The translations under genes and the position numbers were made by a program. Under the pieces are notes generated by a model. That model made no database searches. It saw only the letters and a program-made list of their open reading frames with translations, and was not told the origin of the DNA. Below are positions 1-11,274 of a stretch of DNA of 64,000 nt, piece after piece. Position 1 is the first letter of the stretch. Each line of letters opens with the position of its first letter. Origin of the DNA: Trichoplax adhaerens (taxonomy: Eukaryota > Placozoa > Uniplacotomia > Trichoplacea > Trichoplacidae); NCBI RefSeq assembly GCF_000150275.1, contig NW_002060943.1:1028731-1092730 (forward strand). Direction: 5' to 3'.

Positions 1-210
1 GGCTAGAAATCAATGATTATATACACTTTTGAAAGATATGTGATGGAATAGATTCGAGTGATTTCTATCTTGCGGGTCGACTATTATGATTACTGAACTA
101 TTTACGACAGCAATTGGGCTAGTCATTGTCGATATTTCAAACGCAACTAGGCTTTAGAGAAAATTAATGATATGCCTAGATTGTATTGATGAAAATCATG
201 ATAAACAGAT

Positions 211-3200
211 TTAGTCGTCCGAATGACGTAAGAAACGTTTAAAGGATTCCTCTTCGAGCGGCCTTTCATTATCTGTAATTATAAATTTGATTTGATAATA
301 ATTATTGAACTTCGGTAGGATATTATACTTCGTATTGATTACGGGTACATGAAAATAAATAAACTGGATATAACCTTCGTCGGTTGACATGGTGTTATCT
401 TCTGCGTCGTCTGGATCAGCAAACGTTACATGAGGCCGTTTTCTCATTGTTGGTTCTGTATAATACAGATAAATATTTTTTTGAGTATAACATAGATGTT
501 AACTAAGTTTACAAAACCGTAAGTTAATCTGTTGATTCCAGTAAACAAATCTTAGAATTTCTCACCACAGACGTCATCAGTAGTGACAGGCTTAGCTTTC
601 ATAGGTACTACATCAGCATCTTTTAAGTCATCTTTTAGTTTTCGTAACTGTTCTTGTTGCTCCTCACTCTTTAATTGATTCTATAAGGCGTCAGATAGTA
701 AGCATATAAATTGAAATCTTGTCAGGATTGTATTTACTACCACTGCACAATGATTTTCAAAATAGGATAAAAATTATGTTAATCAGATATCATAAACCGG
801 TGGTAAATTTATGTGAAATACCTTTTTCTCGACAAGTCTGTCGTATTCTGGCTTGTATTGACTGATAAATTAAACATAATTTCATTTCAAGAATAGGTGT
901 TAATTCCAAATAAGATCTGTCAATATATAGTCATCTTACGTTAGATATTCTTCTCTTGCACTATCAACAGCGGTAAAAAATTCATCTAAGCCTTCACCAG
1001 TAACAGCAGAAACCCCAACAGTCTATAGAGGAAGGTTGTTAATAATGTGCTAATCAACTAGTAAAAAGTTGTAACATACGTATTGTGAATACCTTCAGAT
1101 TATTATAGAATTCATCTAGAACAAGATTCATAGAACTAGTCAAATTAGCCATATAAGAGCCTTCCTGCAAGGAAAAATATTGGGGCCGTAACGTTAATAA
1201 CTGCATATCAGCTACTTAAGTTAAAATCTTTGATGACATGCTTTGCAAAATTACTTCATCAACCGCTTGCTGAAATGACTCAAAATCAGTCATCCACTCG
1301 ATAGCAAAATCGTGGCTCACTATATCAATCTGAAGAGATTAAGGTTAAAAGTTAATGTCATATACTAGTACACAAGTATTGATATGTTTAAGCACCGTAT
1401 AATTAGTAAGGTGGAACATTATACGCGTTACTTATTTCTTACTTTATTCATAACTAAGACAAATGGAAGTCTTGATTTGTATAATATACTGAAATAGCAA
1501 AATACGAAAATATTTATTGTCAAATTGATGAATAAATGCTAAAGATAACAGTAATCTATCCATTCTGTTATTCACCTGCAAGCATAAAGCATATTGGACA
1601 TAAAAGTAATGGGGCTTACACATCTAGAGGTGTCCATAACATAAACAATGACAGTGGGACAGGTTGATGCCTGAAGTATAGAAAAAAGTTAAGTTAAATT
1701 GAATTGCTGTCAATAGCAGTATGTAATGTTTGCAACTTGCTATTTCTTTCTTAATCAAAACGTAAATTAAGCATTTAGCATTCACCAGCGAATCAGTGAT
1801 GATTGAACCAGATGCTGACCAAGTAAAAACTTCAATTTGACCAGGAGTATCAAATAGTACGTATCTAATAAAATTAATGATGACTATTTCAGATAATGTA
1901 TTCACTTCATATTGCATAATTTAAATTCCTTACTTATAGTCGTGTTGCTTTTTTTCTATAAATTTAATTGCCTACCCAAGAAATGAAGTTTAAATAATGA
2001 GTATCATGACTATTATCGCAAATTAAATAATCGTTACGTGTTTCATTTTAATTGCAATTATATAATCGTTACGTGTTTCATTTTAATTGCAATTCATAGG
2101 GGCTAGATTTTAAAAAGCTAGCTAAAGAAGTAAATTATAATTTAACATTATAGTATCATTTTTACCTGATCAAATCGCGTCGCAAATAAATTAAGTGATG
2201 TTACGATTCCTCCATTGGGCCCTAGTCCGTACCTAGGAGATATTACAGCTAAGGCAAATAGAAATTTACGTGCTTATTGAATTTGAAGTATTGATAAGAC
2301 GAGGTAGTATCGCTACCTTGGCATAAAAATTAGGAGGACAAAAAGTAGTAATCAAGTATAACTATAGTATTTGCAAACAGAGAAGCATGTTAAGATACTG
2401 TTTCATAACTTCTTTGTATTTAACAGTGTCCCGGATATCTGCATATGTCAACAGACAGAGACAGTTAATATTATACTTTGCTATATCTCGTCTAGCTTAG
2501 CTAACCTATATTAGCTGGAAAAGGGACTTCATGTACAGCAGGATCCAGATTGACAATATATGGCGGAGTTTGACGGCTATGTAAGTACGCATTAACTCTC
2601 TAATATATCACAAAATAATGCAATCAGAATGATACAGACAATGGACAGAAATTAATGCAGGTTATCCATACAGATAGATAACCTATATCATAATTTAGCA
2701 ATAACTAAAATGGAGAATAATACCGATTGCATCAATCTTAGATACGTTACGGTAGTCCATGTGTTATTCAAAAATAGTCATTGAAAGTGTTTTATAGTCT
2801 CATTATACAGTGCATGTAAAGTAGTATACAGCTTGGAAGCAAAATACAAACATAGATGGAATTAGTTACCATTTACTACTGACGCTGCATATGTACGTAC
2901 CGGTTGCGTTTTTTATCTAACTTAATTGAATAGCATCTTTAAAATTAATTTATTTAACAAGAGATGGTGAACACAGTGATTATTTTATCCAGAATGAATT
3001 GCTTGTAGTTTACTAATGACAAGCGGAAGGGACAATAGACGAATGATACTGTATATCACTTCAAGTTTCTATCAAGATGCAATTGCAATTAATATGATGC
3101 GAGTACTGGCTGAGGCTATCAGCGAAATGTTTCGAATGTCAATGGTTTACGAATGACTAACAAGTTGACAAGAGACAAACATTACCGGTGAATGTCGATC

Positions 3201-3840
3201 TGTTGAGGTTTGTATCAAGATGCAACTGTAATGAATAGGATGCGAGTTCTCATTGAGAAGATCAGCGAACTATTTAGAATAGAAATGGTTTACTAATGAC
3301 AAACAAAATGACAACAGACGAACGCTACCGCTGAATGTAGATCTGTTGAGGGTTGCATCAAAATGCAACTGCAAGTTAATATGATTGGAGCACTCGCTGA
3401 GAGTACCAGCGAAATCTAGAGGAACTACTTGGCTTGGCAGTCTCCTTTTGTAGATAATACAATGTACTTTTCTACGGCATGTAGAGCAATTGGAATCCTT
3501 TACGTGCTTACTTCTATCCTATCGATCTATGCATTCCATTCTCATTTGCGTACAACCTGCTCTACAAATTATCCATTGATATTATGTCGATAATATCCCT
3601 AACACTGGCATTCTCATGGCATTAACAGCTAGCAAAAGGAGTCTAGAGCGATGGACATTGCTGCTATTGCAGCCCTACCTGGACAAAAGTTGTTTTACCA
3701 GATCCAGCCATTCCAAGGCAAATTAAGCAAGTTGCCATGCCTTCTTGAGCAGATGCTCCAGCAGTTTCTTGGCTATGTAACTGGTGATGATCTGACTTGA
3801 AATGTTCTTCATCAGAATTCAAGTTGTGTTGCTGAGCCAT
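211..3840 (-). CDS. GPN1: GPN-loop GTPase 1 (GPN1/XAB1), 15 exons, complete
   Basis: GPN1 is a cytoplasmic/nuclear shuttling GTPase needed to assemble and import RNA polymerase II. Exons on the minus strand, 5' to 3': 3840-3679, 2599-2506, 2438-2399, 2232-2166, 1971-1934, 1864-1786, 1670-1576, 1488-1443, 1329-1255, 1164-1093, 1022-940, 861-822, 680-566, 455-375, 272-211. All junctions are GT-AG and keep frame, giving 1149 nt and 382 residues (human GPN1 is 374). Visible motifs: P-loop GMAGSGKT (43-50), NLDPAV (71-76), the family-defining GPN triplet (103-105), DTPGQ (139-143) and NKID (206-209). The C-terminus is a charged helix followed by an acidic tail, as in the family. An in-frame TGA lies 18 bases before the ATG. 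Intron 1 (2600-3678) is much longer than the others (67-194 bp). Identity is very secure; the last two exons rest on splice signals and phase more than on homology. Confidence 0.95.
2029..2098. repeat. 35-bp direct duplication in a GPN1 intron
   Basis: A block with TCGTTACGTGTTTCATTTTA followed by ATTGCAATT occurs twice, 35 bp apart (TCGTT at 2031 and 2066), almost without differences. It lies inside the intron 1972-2165, so it looks like a recent tandem duplication with no coding effect. Confidence 0.9.
3009..3417. repeat. Three-unit tandem repeat in GPN1 intron 1 (about 140 bp)
   Basis: Units start near 3009, 3146 and 3289, each opening with TTTAC(T/G)AATGAC and sharing GATCTGTTGAG, a CAAGATGCAA-like block and a GATGCGAGT block. 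The spacing is 137 and 143 bp. The copies are clearly diverged. The array lies in the only long intron of GPN1 and accounts for much of its length. Confidence 0.85.
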
Positions 3841-4048
3841 TTTGGATGGGGAATAGAGTCATGCTAGTTTGACGACTCTCCTTACTATGACGGCATTGAC
3901 ACGGTATTGTATAGCCAGTTGACTACACGGTACTGTACACTCACTTCACCAGTACTGATTGGTGGACTGCTCACAAGGTAAACGTATAGTACAGACGCTA
4001 CACCTCAGCTCAGGTACGTGACAGTACAGCGCAGTAGCAGAAGCTGCA

Positions 4049-4165
4049 GCAGTTTCTTGGCGGTGTAATAGGATGATCTGACTTTCAATTCTTCTTCATC
4101 ACAACTGGAGTTCTGTTGCTGAGCCATTTTGATGGGTAATATAGTCATCCTATTTGATGGCTATA
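4049..4165 (-). pseudogene. Decayed partial copy of GPN1 exon 1 and its upstream flank
   Basis: On the plus strand the block from CAGCAGTTTCTTGG through TGTTGCTGAGCCATTTTG and on to the following TAGTCATSCT-like stretch repeats the sequence of GPN1 exon 1 plus its upstream flank (about 3757-3875). The copy keeps the start codon (complement of 4124-4126) and the codons for MAQQ, then drifts by substitutions and indels. It lacks the P-loop part of the exon and has no donor site at the matching place. It therefore reads as a segmental duplication of the GPN1 5' end lying just upstream of the real gene. It could still act as an alternative 5' untranslated region. Confidence 0.8.
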
Positions 4166-4167
4166 TT

Positions 4168-5215
4168 ACTATGACGGCATTTACCGGCTGCCCTGGAAAG
4201 CCCTGGTAATATAGTCATCATAGATTGATGACTTTATTCTAGACCTCATTGATTGATGATTATAATACTACGACAGCATTTACCGGCTGCCCTGGTAATA
4301 TAGTCATCCAACTATGATGACTATATATATTTGGTAATATAGTCATCCAACTATGATGACTATATATATTTGGTAATATAGTCATCAAACTATGATGACT
4401 ATGTATATTTGGTAATATAGTCATCCAACTACGATGACTATATATATTTGGTAATATAGTCATCCAACTACGATGACTATATATATTTGGTAGTATAGTC
4501 ATCAAACTATGATGGCTATATATATTTGGTAATATAGTCATCAAACTACGATGACTATATATATATGGTAATATAGTCATCAAACTACGATGACTATATA
4601 TATTTGGTAATATAGTCATCCAACTGCGATGACTATATATAAATTTGGCAATATAGCCATCAAACTATGATGACTATATATATTTGGTAATATAGTCATC
4701 CAACTACGATGACTATATATATTTGGTAATATAGTCATCCAACTACGATGACTATATATATTTGGTAATATAGTCATCAAACTACGATGACTATATATAT
4801 TTGGTAATATAGTCATCATAGTTTGATAACTATATTATAGTCATCATAGATTGATGACTATAATACTATGACGGCATTTACCGGCTGCCCTGGTAATATA
4901 GTCATCAAACTTTGATGACTATATTACTATGACGGCATTTACCGGCTGCCCTAGAAAGCCCTAGTAATAAAGTCATCATAGTTGGATGGCTATATTATTA
5001 TGACGGCATTTACCGGCTGCCCTGGTAATCTAGTCATCATAGATTGATGACTAGATTGATGACTCTATTACTAATCTATGATGACTGCATTACTATGACG
5101 GCATTTACCGGCTGCCCTGGTAATCTAGTCATCATAGATTGATGACTAGATTGATGACTATATTACTAATCTATGATGACTACATTACTATGACGGCATT
5201 TACCGGCTGCCTTGG
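4168..5215. repeat. Composite tandem-repeat block between GPN1 and RBM42
   Basis: About seven copies of GACGGCATTTACCGGCTGCC or a close variant (near 4172, 4271, 4871, 4930, 5007, 5098 and 5190) alternate with TAGTCATC...GATGACTA inverted repeats. One subunit of 95 bp is directly duplicated (GGTAATCTAGTCATC at 5024 and 5119). The same motif in ancestral-looking form (ACTATGACGGCATTGACACGG) sits upstream of GPN1 near 3885, which suggests that the block grew from the GPN1 promoter flank. Confidence 0.85.
4294..4840. repeat. 39-bp hairpin-forming satellite, about 14 monomers
   Basis: Monomers begin GGTAATATAGTCATC at 4294, 4333, 4372, 4411, 4450, 4489, 4528, 4567 and 4606, exactly 39 bp apart, and continue with one 41-bp step to about 4803. 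Each monomer holds an inverted repeat: ATATAGTCATC, a spacer of about 7 bases, then GATGACTATAT. Every unit could thus extrude a hairpin. Because 39 is a multiple of three, the minus strand stays open and encodes a 13-residue repeat; I take this as a by-product, not a gene. Confidence 0.95.
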
Positions 5216-5605
5216 AAAGCCCTTGCTACAATACTGTCCCTTGAATATGTTACAGTAGCACTACTGATAATTGTACTGCACTGTGCACTCTACTGGTTCT
5301 TGCAGCGAACCACGTGACTTACCCAAGCCTGAAAAGCAAATGAAAGCGGTCAAGTGGAGTGGAATACGGTAACTGCAGAGCACAAAGTAGTCGCTATTAT
5401 AATGGTACTGAAGTATACCTAAACTACTGTACATTAGACCACACTCATTTTTCCAATGATCGCTTCTATCATTGATAACGCCTAGTGTATGGCACGTAGT
5501 ATTTGCATTAGCAGTTCAACGCCATCGCGCATACTCGTTGATAGGAAGCACGGACGTACGGATGACTGTAGTCAGAAGTCCGTTCGCACTCTCAACCTAT
5601 CCAAC

Positions 5606-7384
5606 ATGGCGGTCGGTCGAAATGCATTGGAGGAAGAAATGTCCAGGTTAATCAACTTTGATGGTTGTACATTGAATAGTGATATTATAGAATGAATGAT
5701 TGATATCCAATGGGGGGGGTAAGGCAATAGTATCGTTTCCATCAGTAGTATACAATACGACATGGAGATAGTGATTGCCCATGATAGTAATAGAAATATT
5801 ACTGTACAGTACAAGTTATTCGAAATTGAAGCATCCACGTAACGGCCAATCACCAACATCTAGGTATTTATTCTTAACCTACAGCAATTATCCATTGAAT
5901 GCTTTCTATTTGAGCACACTAAAAAAGTAGGTTGGATACTTAGCTTAAGAGTACGGTAAGCATAATAAGGATATTTGTTAGTTATAAAATTGCGAAATGG
6001 CAAAAGCCTCCTGAAACGTGAATGAGAAGGTCTAAATGAAGTCTTTCATACAAAAACTACTCACTTTAAATACAGCCTAATTTAGTAAATGCTGTATTAC
6101 TTCTTCGAGTAATTGCATCACCCGCCCTTTCATAGATCAGATATTTAATATCAATGATGTATAAGAGATGGTAAAGAAACAGTTGGTGGGTATTTTTTAG
6201 TATAAAGTATCCAACCACACTTTCCAACAAGATTCAACATAATTTATACTCTTTACATTGAAATGCTGATAGGAATACTAATGTATGAGTAAAGTACTAT
6301 AGTCAATGTAATATTAATTTACTGTCTGTACGTTATTGCTAGTCTCGATTTAGGATTGTAATCCTACCTGATTCTAAAGGGTATACAGTAATTATTCCAT
6401 CGATAATATTCTCACTATTGTTTATTATTGTCACAGATTTGAACGAGAACTCAAACAAGAGACAAGGGGTAATCCTTACCCACAAGGGTACGGATTTCGT
6501 CCACAAAACCCTAATTATGCACAATATCAAGCTTTTCCAATGGTGCCACCTCGTAATATAGCAAATAGTAGTAATGTAGCAGTGCCTCCGCCAATGCCTC
6601 CAACAGTACCTCCACCTGTAAAACAATCAAGTGCTTCCATTGTTACTCCTGAGCAACAACGCCAATGGGAGTCACAATATCAAGTAGGAAATTCGAAACC
6701 GGTAATTCCTGCTGCCTTAGCCTCTAGTTCATCTGCTTCCACAGGACGACAGGAAAATCCTACTAATGATACAAAAGGAGCTAAAAGTAAAGATAAAAAA
6801 ATTTTACGAATGGCCGGAGGACAAGTTTGGGAGGACACTACATTATCTACCTGGGATACAAGTAAGTAACTGTATTCATAGTTAACAACTTCTTTCCAAT
6901 GAATGATAACCACTTATTTAAATGAGCACTTCAACGTAAGACATTCAAGAAAAATTGACTATTATTTTGAATCTAGACGACTTTAGGTTATTCTGTGGAG
7001 ATCTTGGTAACGAGGTAACCGAGGAACTATTAACTCGGATTTTCTCTAGATACTCCAGTCTACAAAATGTTAAGGTTGTTCGCGATAAAAGAAGTAATAA
7101 GAGCAAAGGATACGGATTTCTTAGCTTTAAAGATTCAAAGGATTACCTGCGTGCAATGAAAGAAATGAATGGTATGAAAACTATCATCTTATTTGACCAG
7201 ACTGAGTTAGCCTTCTATCCAACTGTGAATAAGTAGTTACTCAGACGGAATAATTCTATTCCTTTCTTTAGGGAAATATGTTGGAAACCGTCCTATAAAA
7301 TTGAGAAAGAGTACATGGAAAGATCGCAACATAGAAAATGTAAAGAGGAAAGAACGTGAAAAAAAGCGTTTAGGATTTCGATAG
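5606..7384 (+). CDS. RBM42: RNA-binding protein 42 (RBM42), four exons, complete
   Basis: RBM42 is a single-RRM protein linked to pre-mRNA splicing and stress-granule RNA binding (family knowledge). Exons 5606-5646, 6437-6861, 6977-7171 and 7272-7384 join in frame to 257 residues. Exon 2 encodes a low-complexity Pro/Ser/Gln region ending in a GGQVWEDTTLSTWD segment that matches the conserved stretch before the RRM. The RRM shows RNP2 LFCGDL (160-165) and RNP1 KGYGFLSF (199-206). The family tail follows (NRPIKLRKSTWKDR...), ending in RLGFR. The protein is roughly half the human length (about 480), the loss being in the Pro/Ala-rich N-terminal half. The chosen ATG has a good context, ACATGGCGG, which also resembles a YY1 site over the start codon; an in-frame ATG at 5489 is an alternative. 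Confidence 0.93.
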
Positions 7385-7726
7385 AAATTTATAGACTATG
7401 CCAGCTTTTTCCAGCTCCTTTCCATATGCCTAGGACCAATGAGAAATAGTTGAATAATTATTCGGTTGTACTGCTATCAATATAATCTGAATTAATCCAC
7501 TTTTATGTTATCCTTCTTCATGTCGTATTGTATCATAACTTACTTATTACCTTGCAATATCGCACTTTTGAATTATTACACGTGTTGAAATCTACCTAAA
7601 AGCATGCAGTTTCAGGATACATGATGTATCTTTTACGTAAGTAGCTGTAATAGTCAAGTGACTGTAGTTTACCGCAGTGATTGATATTATTGCTAAATTA
7701 AGAAGTGACGTTATTAATAATGTATA

Positions 7727-7848
7727 AATAAATGCGGTTTTGTCTACCCTACATGGCATATGAACATTTATGACCGAAACTGGGGTCTGGAAAACTAAAG
7801 TGTTTTGACTAGTATGTTGTATGTAGATTTTGATATTAGGTTAATAAA
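7727..7848 (+). promoter_or_regulatory. Candidate poly(A) signals for RBM42
   Basis: AATAAA occurs at 7727-7732 and again at 7843-7848, 340-460 bases after the RBM42 stop; the second is followed by T/G-rich sequence. Either could end the transcript. Assignment is by position only. Confidence 0.45.
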
Positions 7849-10256
7849 GATTGTTACAATTTAACTTGATGACTATTAACGCTTTATGTGCAATGGATCA
7901 GAAGGAAGCATGTAAGAGTAAAGTATGCGTATTTGTCCGATCATGGCAGATTTGAGATTATTCAATTTCTTCTGGATTATAATTTAAAGAAGTATCAAAG
8001 CTATAATGCTTTACCGGAGTAAATTGGCACATATACATGAGCCCTATGATGTAAAAGCTGAGTTGTAATAGCAAATTGTCAATGACTTATCAATTTAAGT
8101 CTTGTAATTACGTTCTAAAGTGACATGATTAGCAATGGTTGATAGTTTCTGCTGACAAGCAACACTATAGTATCGAAAGAGTGAGTTAGCATGATCTGCA
8201 CGCGATAGTGAAGTAAGAATGTTCTTATCTCAAATGACTAAATAGATCGTCCTGTATCGATATGTGAATATTTCCTTGTCTAGGAGAGATTTGGACACAA
8301 AACTAGTCATTTATAGTGTGCTTTTTAAAAACTGTTTTGAACTGCTTCTATTCTCAACAGCGTTTATTAATAGCTCATCGCTGTCATTAGAGAAATCTTA
8401 AAATGACCAACTAATGTTATTGGCGGTAATTGCTAGAAGTACTACAGTATTTCAAACGTTTGATATAACATTTGTAATATCGTTATAGATGTAAGCACAG
8501 TCGTAAAATATCTAGTCAATGGTATTGAGCTGAGCGCCTAGTACAAAAAGAAAATAAGCTTTTGACGTAAATTATCGAATAGATGCTTTATTTACTTTGT
8601 AAGTACAATATCACCTTGATTACAGTAAGCAAACCCAGTGAAAATGCAACCTAACGTACGAGCCATTTTATAACACAAATTATTTTATAATAAAGCTCAA
8701 ATTAGTATCACAGTCACCTATTTCGTGATTGTATCACATCTATGCGCAAATGGTCAAGGAATAGATGTTAAAATTTACCAATTACTATAGCCAAGATCAC
8801 CCTGAACTTGATCCATTCACCCTAAATTAAAAATTCTCAACATTTACTACTGTAGAAGTCGATTTTACGTAATAACAGAGGATAATATTTTTTCTATAAA
8901 TAGCATAGCGATGTTAACAGTGCCCATTTCTACTGCATTTATAAATACATCACTAAATCGAAGCTTTGATATCGATAGAAAAAATTTAGATTTTGCAAAT
9001 ATTTTGTAGTTAGCTAGCTTGCCATCGCAATATGCTATAAGGCTGTAATAACGTAACAAACATTACGACAAGAAACCTGGCCAAAGATACTTATTCCGAA
9101 ATATTTAGAATATCTTCATCAATACAATATAGTTAAATAAATCAATTAATTAATAATAGTGATCATTCGTCAGTCGGGTTGTAGCAAATCGACGAGGGAT
9201 TGACGCTAACAGCAGCTCTCATCCCTTCGTATCCATTACCACAAGGAGAAAAAATATCGTAATCGAAAATACTGTAATAAAGTGCCAAAACTTTTACGGT
9301 ATCAGATACGTATGTAAGAGTTTTATATAGCGGATGCTAGCATAATATTCATCTACTTATGTATTACAAATAATTTAGCCAATATCTTCAGCAAGAGGCA
9401 GGGCGATGCAATTTCCTATTCTCATTCCGATAGGTATCTGCCTATTGCTAAATCTATTTTCAGTTAACGTATGATGTCATCGCCAAGTATTTTATTATGG
9501 CGTTGCACACTTGTACAGTAGAACACCAGTAGTCGAGGAGTTGAACAGCCATGGAACATATGGTTTTCATTGTTGCGATCAGGCCACGGTTGATATTCTG
9601 CTAGCTACAAGCCGTGCACAAATCGATCTATTGCATCATCGTATGGGTAGTAACAAATTGTAAAATGACGTATTATCTACGTGGGGTTAATCCAAGCAAT
9701 AATAAAGCAATACCATTAAATTATCCTAGAGGTTTGGTTCTGATAGCTACGCAACTAAAGTTAACTTGTAAAAGCCGTATTCTTACTCACTGGAAAGATT
9801 ACCAGTGAATGTGTACGTTGAATCTTTGGATGATTCAATGTTATGTCGTAACGCACTAACTGAATTGCACAGGAGGAAGCAGTCGGCATAGCTGAGAGGT
9901 ACACAGTAATAAAAGTAAAATTATGTTTGTTGCTATGCCAGTGACGATAGTTCAACCTACAGTTACACTCACGGGTGTATTTCCATTTATGTTGAGTGGA
10001 TAAGAAGATACGGCAGTTGTTGACAAAGTTCAAGAATACTCAATGCAAAATCAACTGTGGTCCTAATGTCATTCTAATTGATTTGATTATTAATTTAAGA
10101 GGTAATGGATAATATGAAGATATATATAATGTAAAAAAGCCACCAGGAGAATGTAGTGATAAATAAGATTAATTCGCTTATGAAAGCAAAGGTTACTCAT
10201 GATAGTCCAAAAGGCAACTTTGCTTTACATTGCTCGATTCTTTTATCGTTGACACT

Positions 10257-10262
10257 TTTATT
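10257..10262 (-). promoter_or_regulatory. Poly(A) signal of SC5D
   Basis: AATAAA on the minus strand, 24-30 bases downstream of the SC5D stop codon. It implies a very short 3' untranslated region. Confidence 0.6.
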
Positions 10263-10286
10263 ATTGGGTTCTGATTCATAGCGCCT

Positions 10287-11126
10287 TTACTGGGATTTAT
10301 CGCGTTTGTCCAGTAGGCGCTTCACTTCATCTAGTGGAGCCTTGCCATCGAATGAACTAGGATGGCGATAAGATTTACCAAGTTTATCCCACAAGGTGAA
10401 AAATTGACCATAATTATAATCAAAGTAAACGTGATGATCAGTATGATGGGCAGAGCCATTGACGACCGATCGAAGTAATGCCGGTACACGACAATGGCCA
10501 TCGTGGATAGAGACGGTCCAAATATTGACGAAAACAAAGAGACCTAAGTAGGTCAACTTATGCAAAGGGAAAAGAAAGGGATAAATGTGATAGGGTAAAC
10601 TTTGCATGAAACCATCGATCGGATGGAAAGCATGGCTAGCAAATGGCGAGGCAATCTTCCATTTATGATGTGGTTTATGGATATACTTATAAACATAACG
10701 TGTATGCAAGAAACGATGAATCCAATAAATGCCCATATCAGTAAATAAGAGAAAGGATACCATGCTAAAGATTGCAAAACCAATTCCTCCATACAAATTG
10801 ATATCGTCATACAATTGTGAATAACCGCGTACTTCCAATAAGAAAGCGACTACTGTTAAAAACGACATGATCGGTATCGCTTCCAGTGAAGTTTTAATCT
10901 CTAAGCGCACTTGATCTTTCAAGAAATGAGGATGCTTTTCAAGATCATGATCGAAGACCATCCAGTAATTCAAGGTGGCGGTGAGATAATACAAAAGGCC
11001 ACCGCCAATGGTGGTGATAAGGTATAGCGAGATTGCTTGACGAACAATCCAATCTTCAGACCAATGGCTAGGGTAGATATACGGTGTTAGAAAGTATTGA
11101 TCACAAAAATCCAATACCAAATCCAT
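10287..11126 (-). CDS. SC5D: Lathosterol oxidase / sterol C5-desaturase, single exon
   Basis: This membrane-bound di-iron desaturase of the fatty-acid hydroxylase superfamily puts the C5-C6 double bond into sterols in the endoplasmic reticulum, the step from lathosterol to 7-dehydrocholesterol. The 279-residue protein carries all three histidine clusters in the right order: HRFLH (137-141), HKPHH (150-154) and HTDHH (228-232). It also has the conserved blocks SHAFHPIDGF, SLPYHIYPF and FDYNYGQFFTLWD. Several hydrophobic segments (about 31-55, 84-100 and 112-136) fit a polytopic membrane protein. Length is close to human SC5D (299); the missing part is at the C-terminus. It has no intron, unlike the other genes here. 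The minus-strand AATAAA (10257-10262) is only about 25 bases past the stop codon. Confidence 0.96.
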   Translation of the reverse strand: MDLVLDFCDQYFLTPYIYPSHWSEDWIVRQAISLYLITTIGGGLLYYLTATLNYWMVFDHDLEKHPHFLKDQVRLEIKTSLEAIPIMSFLTVVAFLLEVRGYSQLYDDINLYGGIGFAIFSMVSFLLFTDMGIYWIHRFLHTRYVYKYIHKPHHKWKIASPFASHAFHPIDGFMQSLPYHIYPFLFPLHKLTYLGLFVFVNIWTVSIHDGHCRVPALLRSVVNGSAHHTDHHVYFDYNYGQFFTLWDKLGKSYRHPSSFDGKAPLDEVKRLLDKRDKSQ

Positions 11127-11274
11127 GTTGCTACAAGATTTGACTGCAATGGATGGAAATAATTTTTCACTTTCTCTTTACTCCGTTGCAAGAGGAACGA
11201 TGCGAAGTGATCTGTTAAATGAAGGCTGACCGTCACGCTGCCGCGATAAATGGACTGAGCGGTAGTACAATTTC

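Larger units (their letters stand above)
3841..5605. other. Head-to-head spacer between GPN1 and RBM42
   Basis: The two genes are transcribed away from each other from this 1.77-kb interval, so it must contain both promoters. I see no TATA box that stands out. It is largely occupied by the GPN1 exon-1 copy and the satellite block. Additional TACTGTA/TACAGTA motifs lie at 3905-3960 and 5225-5290. Confidence 0.7.
7385..10286. other. Gene-free interval between RBM42 and SC5D
   Basis: Apart from the probable RBM42 3' end, I find no ORF with recognisable similarity, no exon chain with consistent phase and no RNA gene in these 2.9 kb. Short open frames near 8865-9059 and 9614-10033 look random. 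Confidence 0.6.

Noticed and set aside
4260-4819. Minus-strand open frames coding for a 13-residue repeat (MTILPNIYSHRSL type)
   Set aside because: The frame is open only because the satellite unit is 39 bp, a multiple of three. There is no splice structure or plausible protein character, and the sequence is explained by a hairpin satellite.
9170-9240. Possible small structured RNA or tRNA around the GC-richer patch
   Set aside because: No T-arm GGTTCGA-type block, acceptor pairing or internal promoter boxes could be found.
9614-10033. Overlapping open frames of 64 and 90 codons on opposite strands
   Set aside because: No start context, domain, splice chain or homology that I recognise; lengths are as expected by chance in this base composition.
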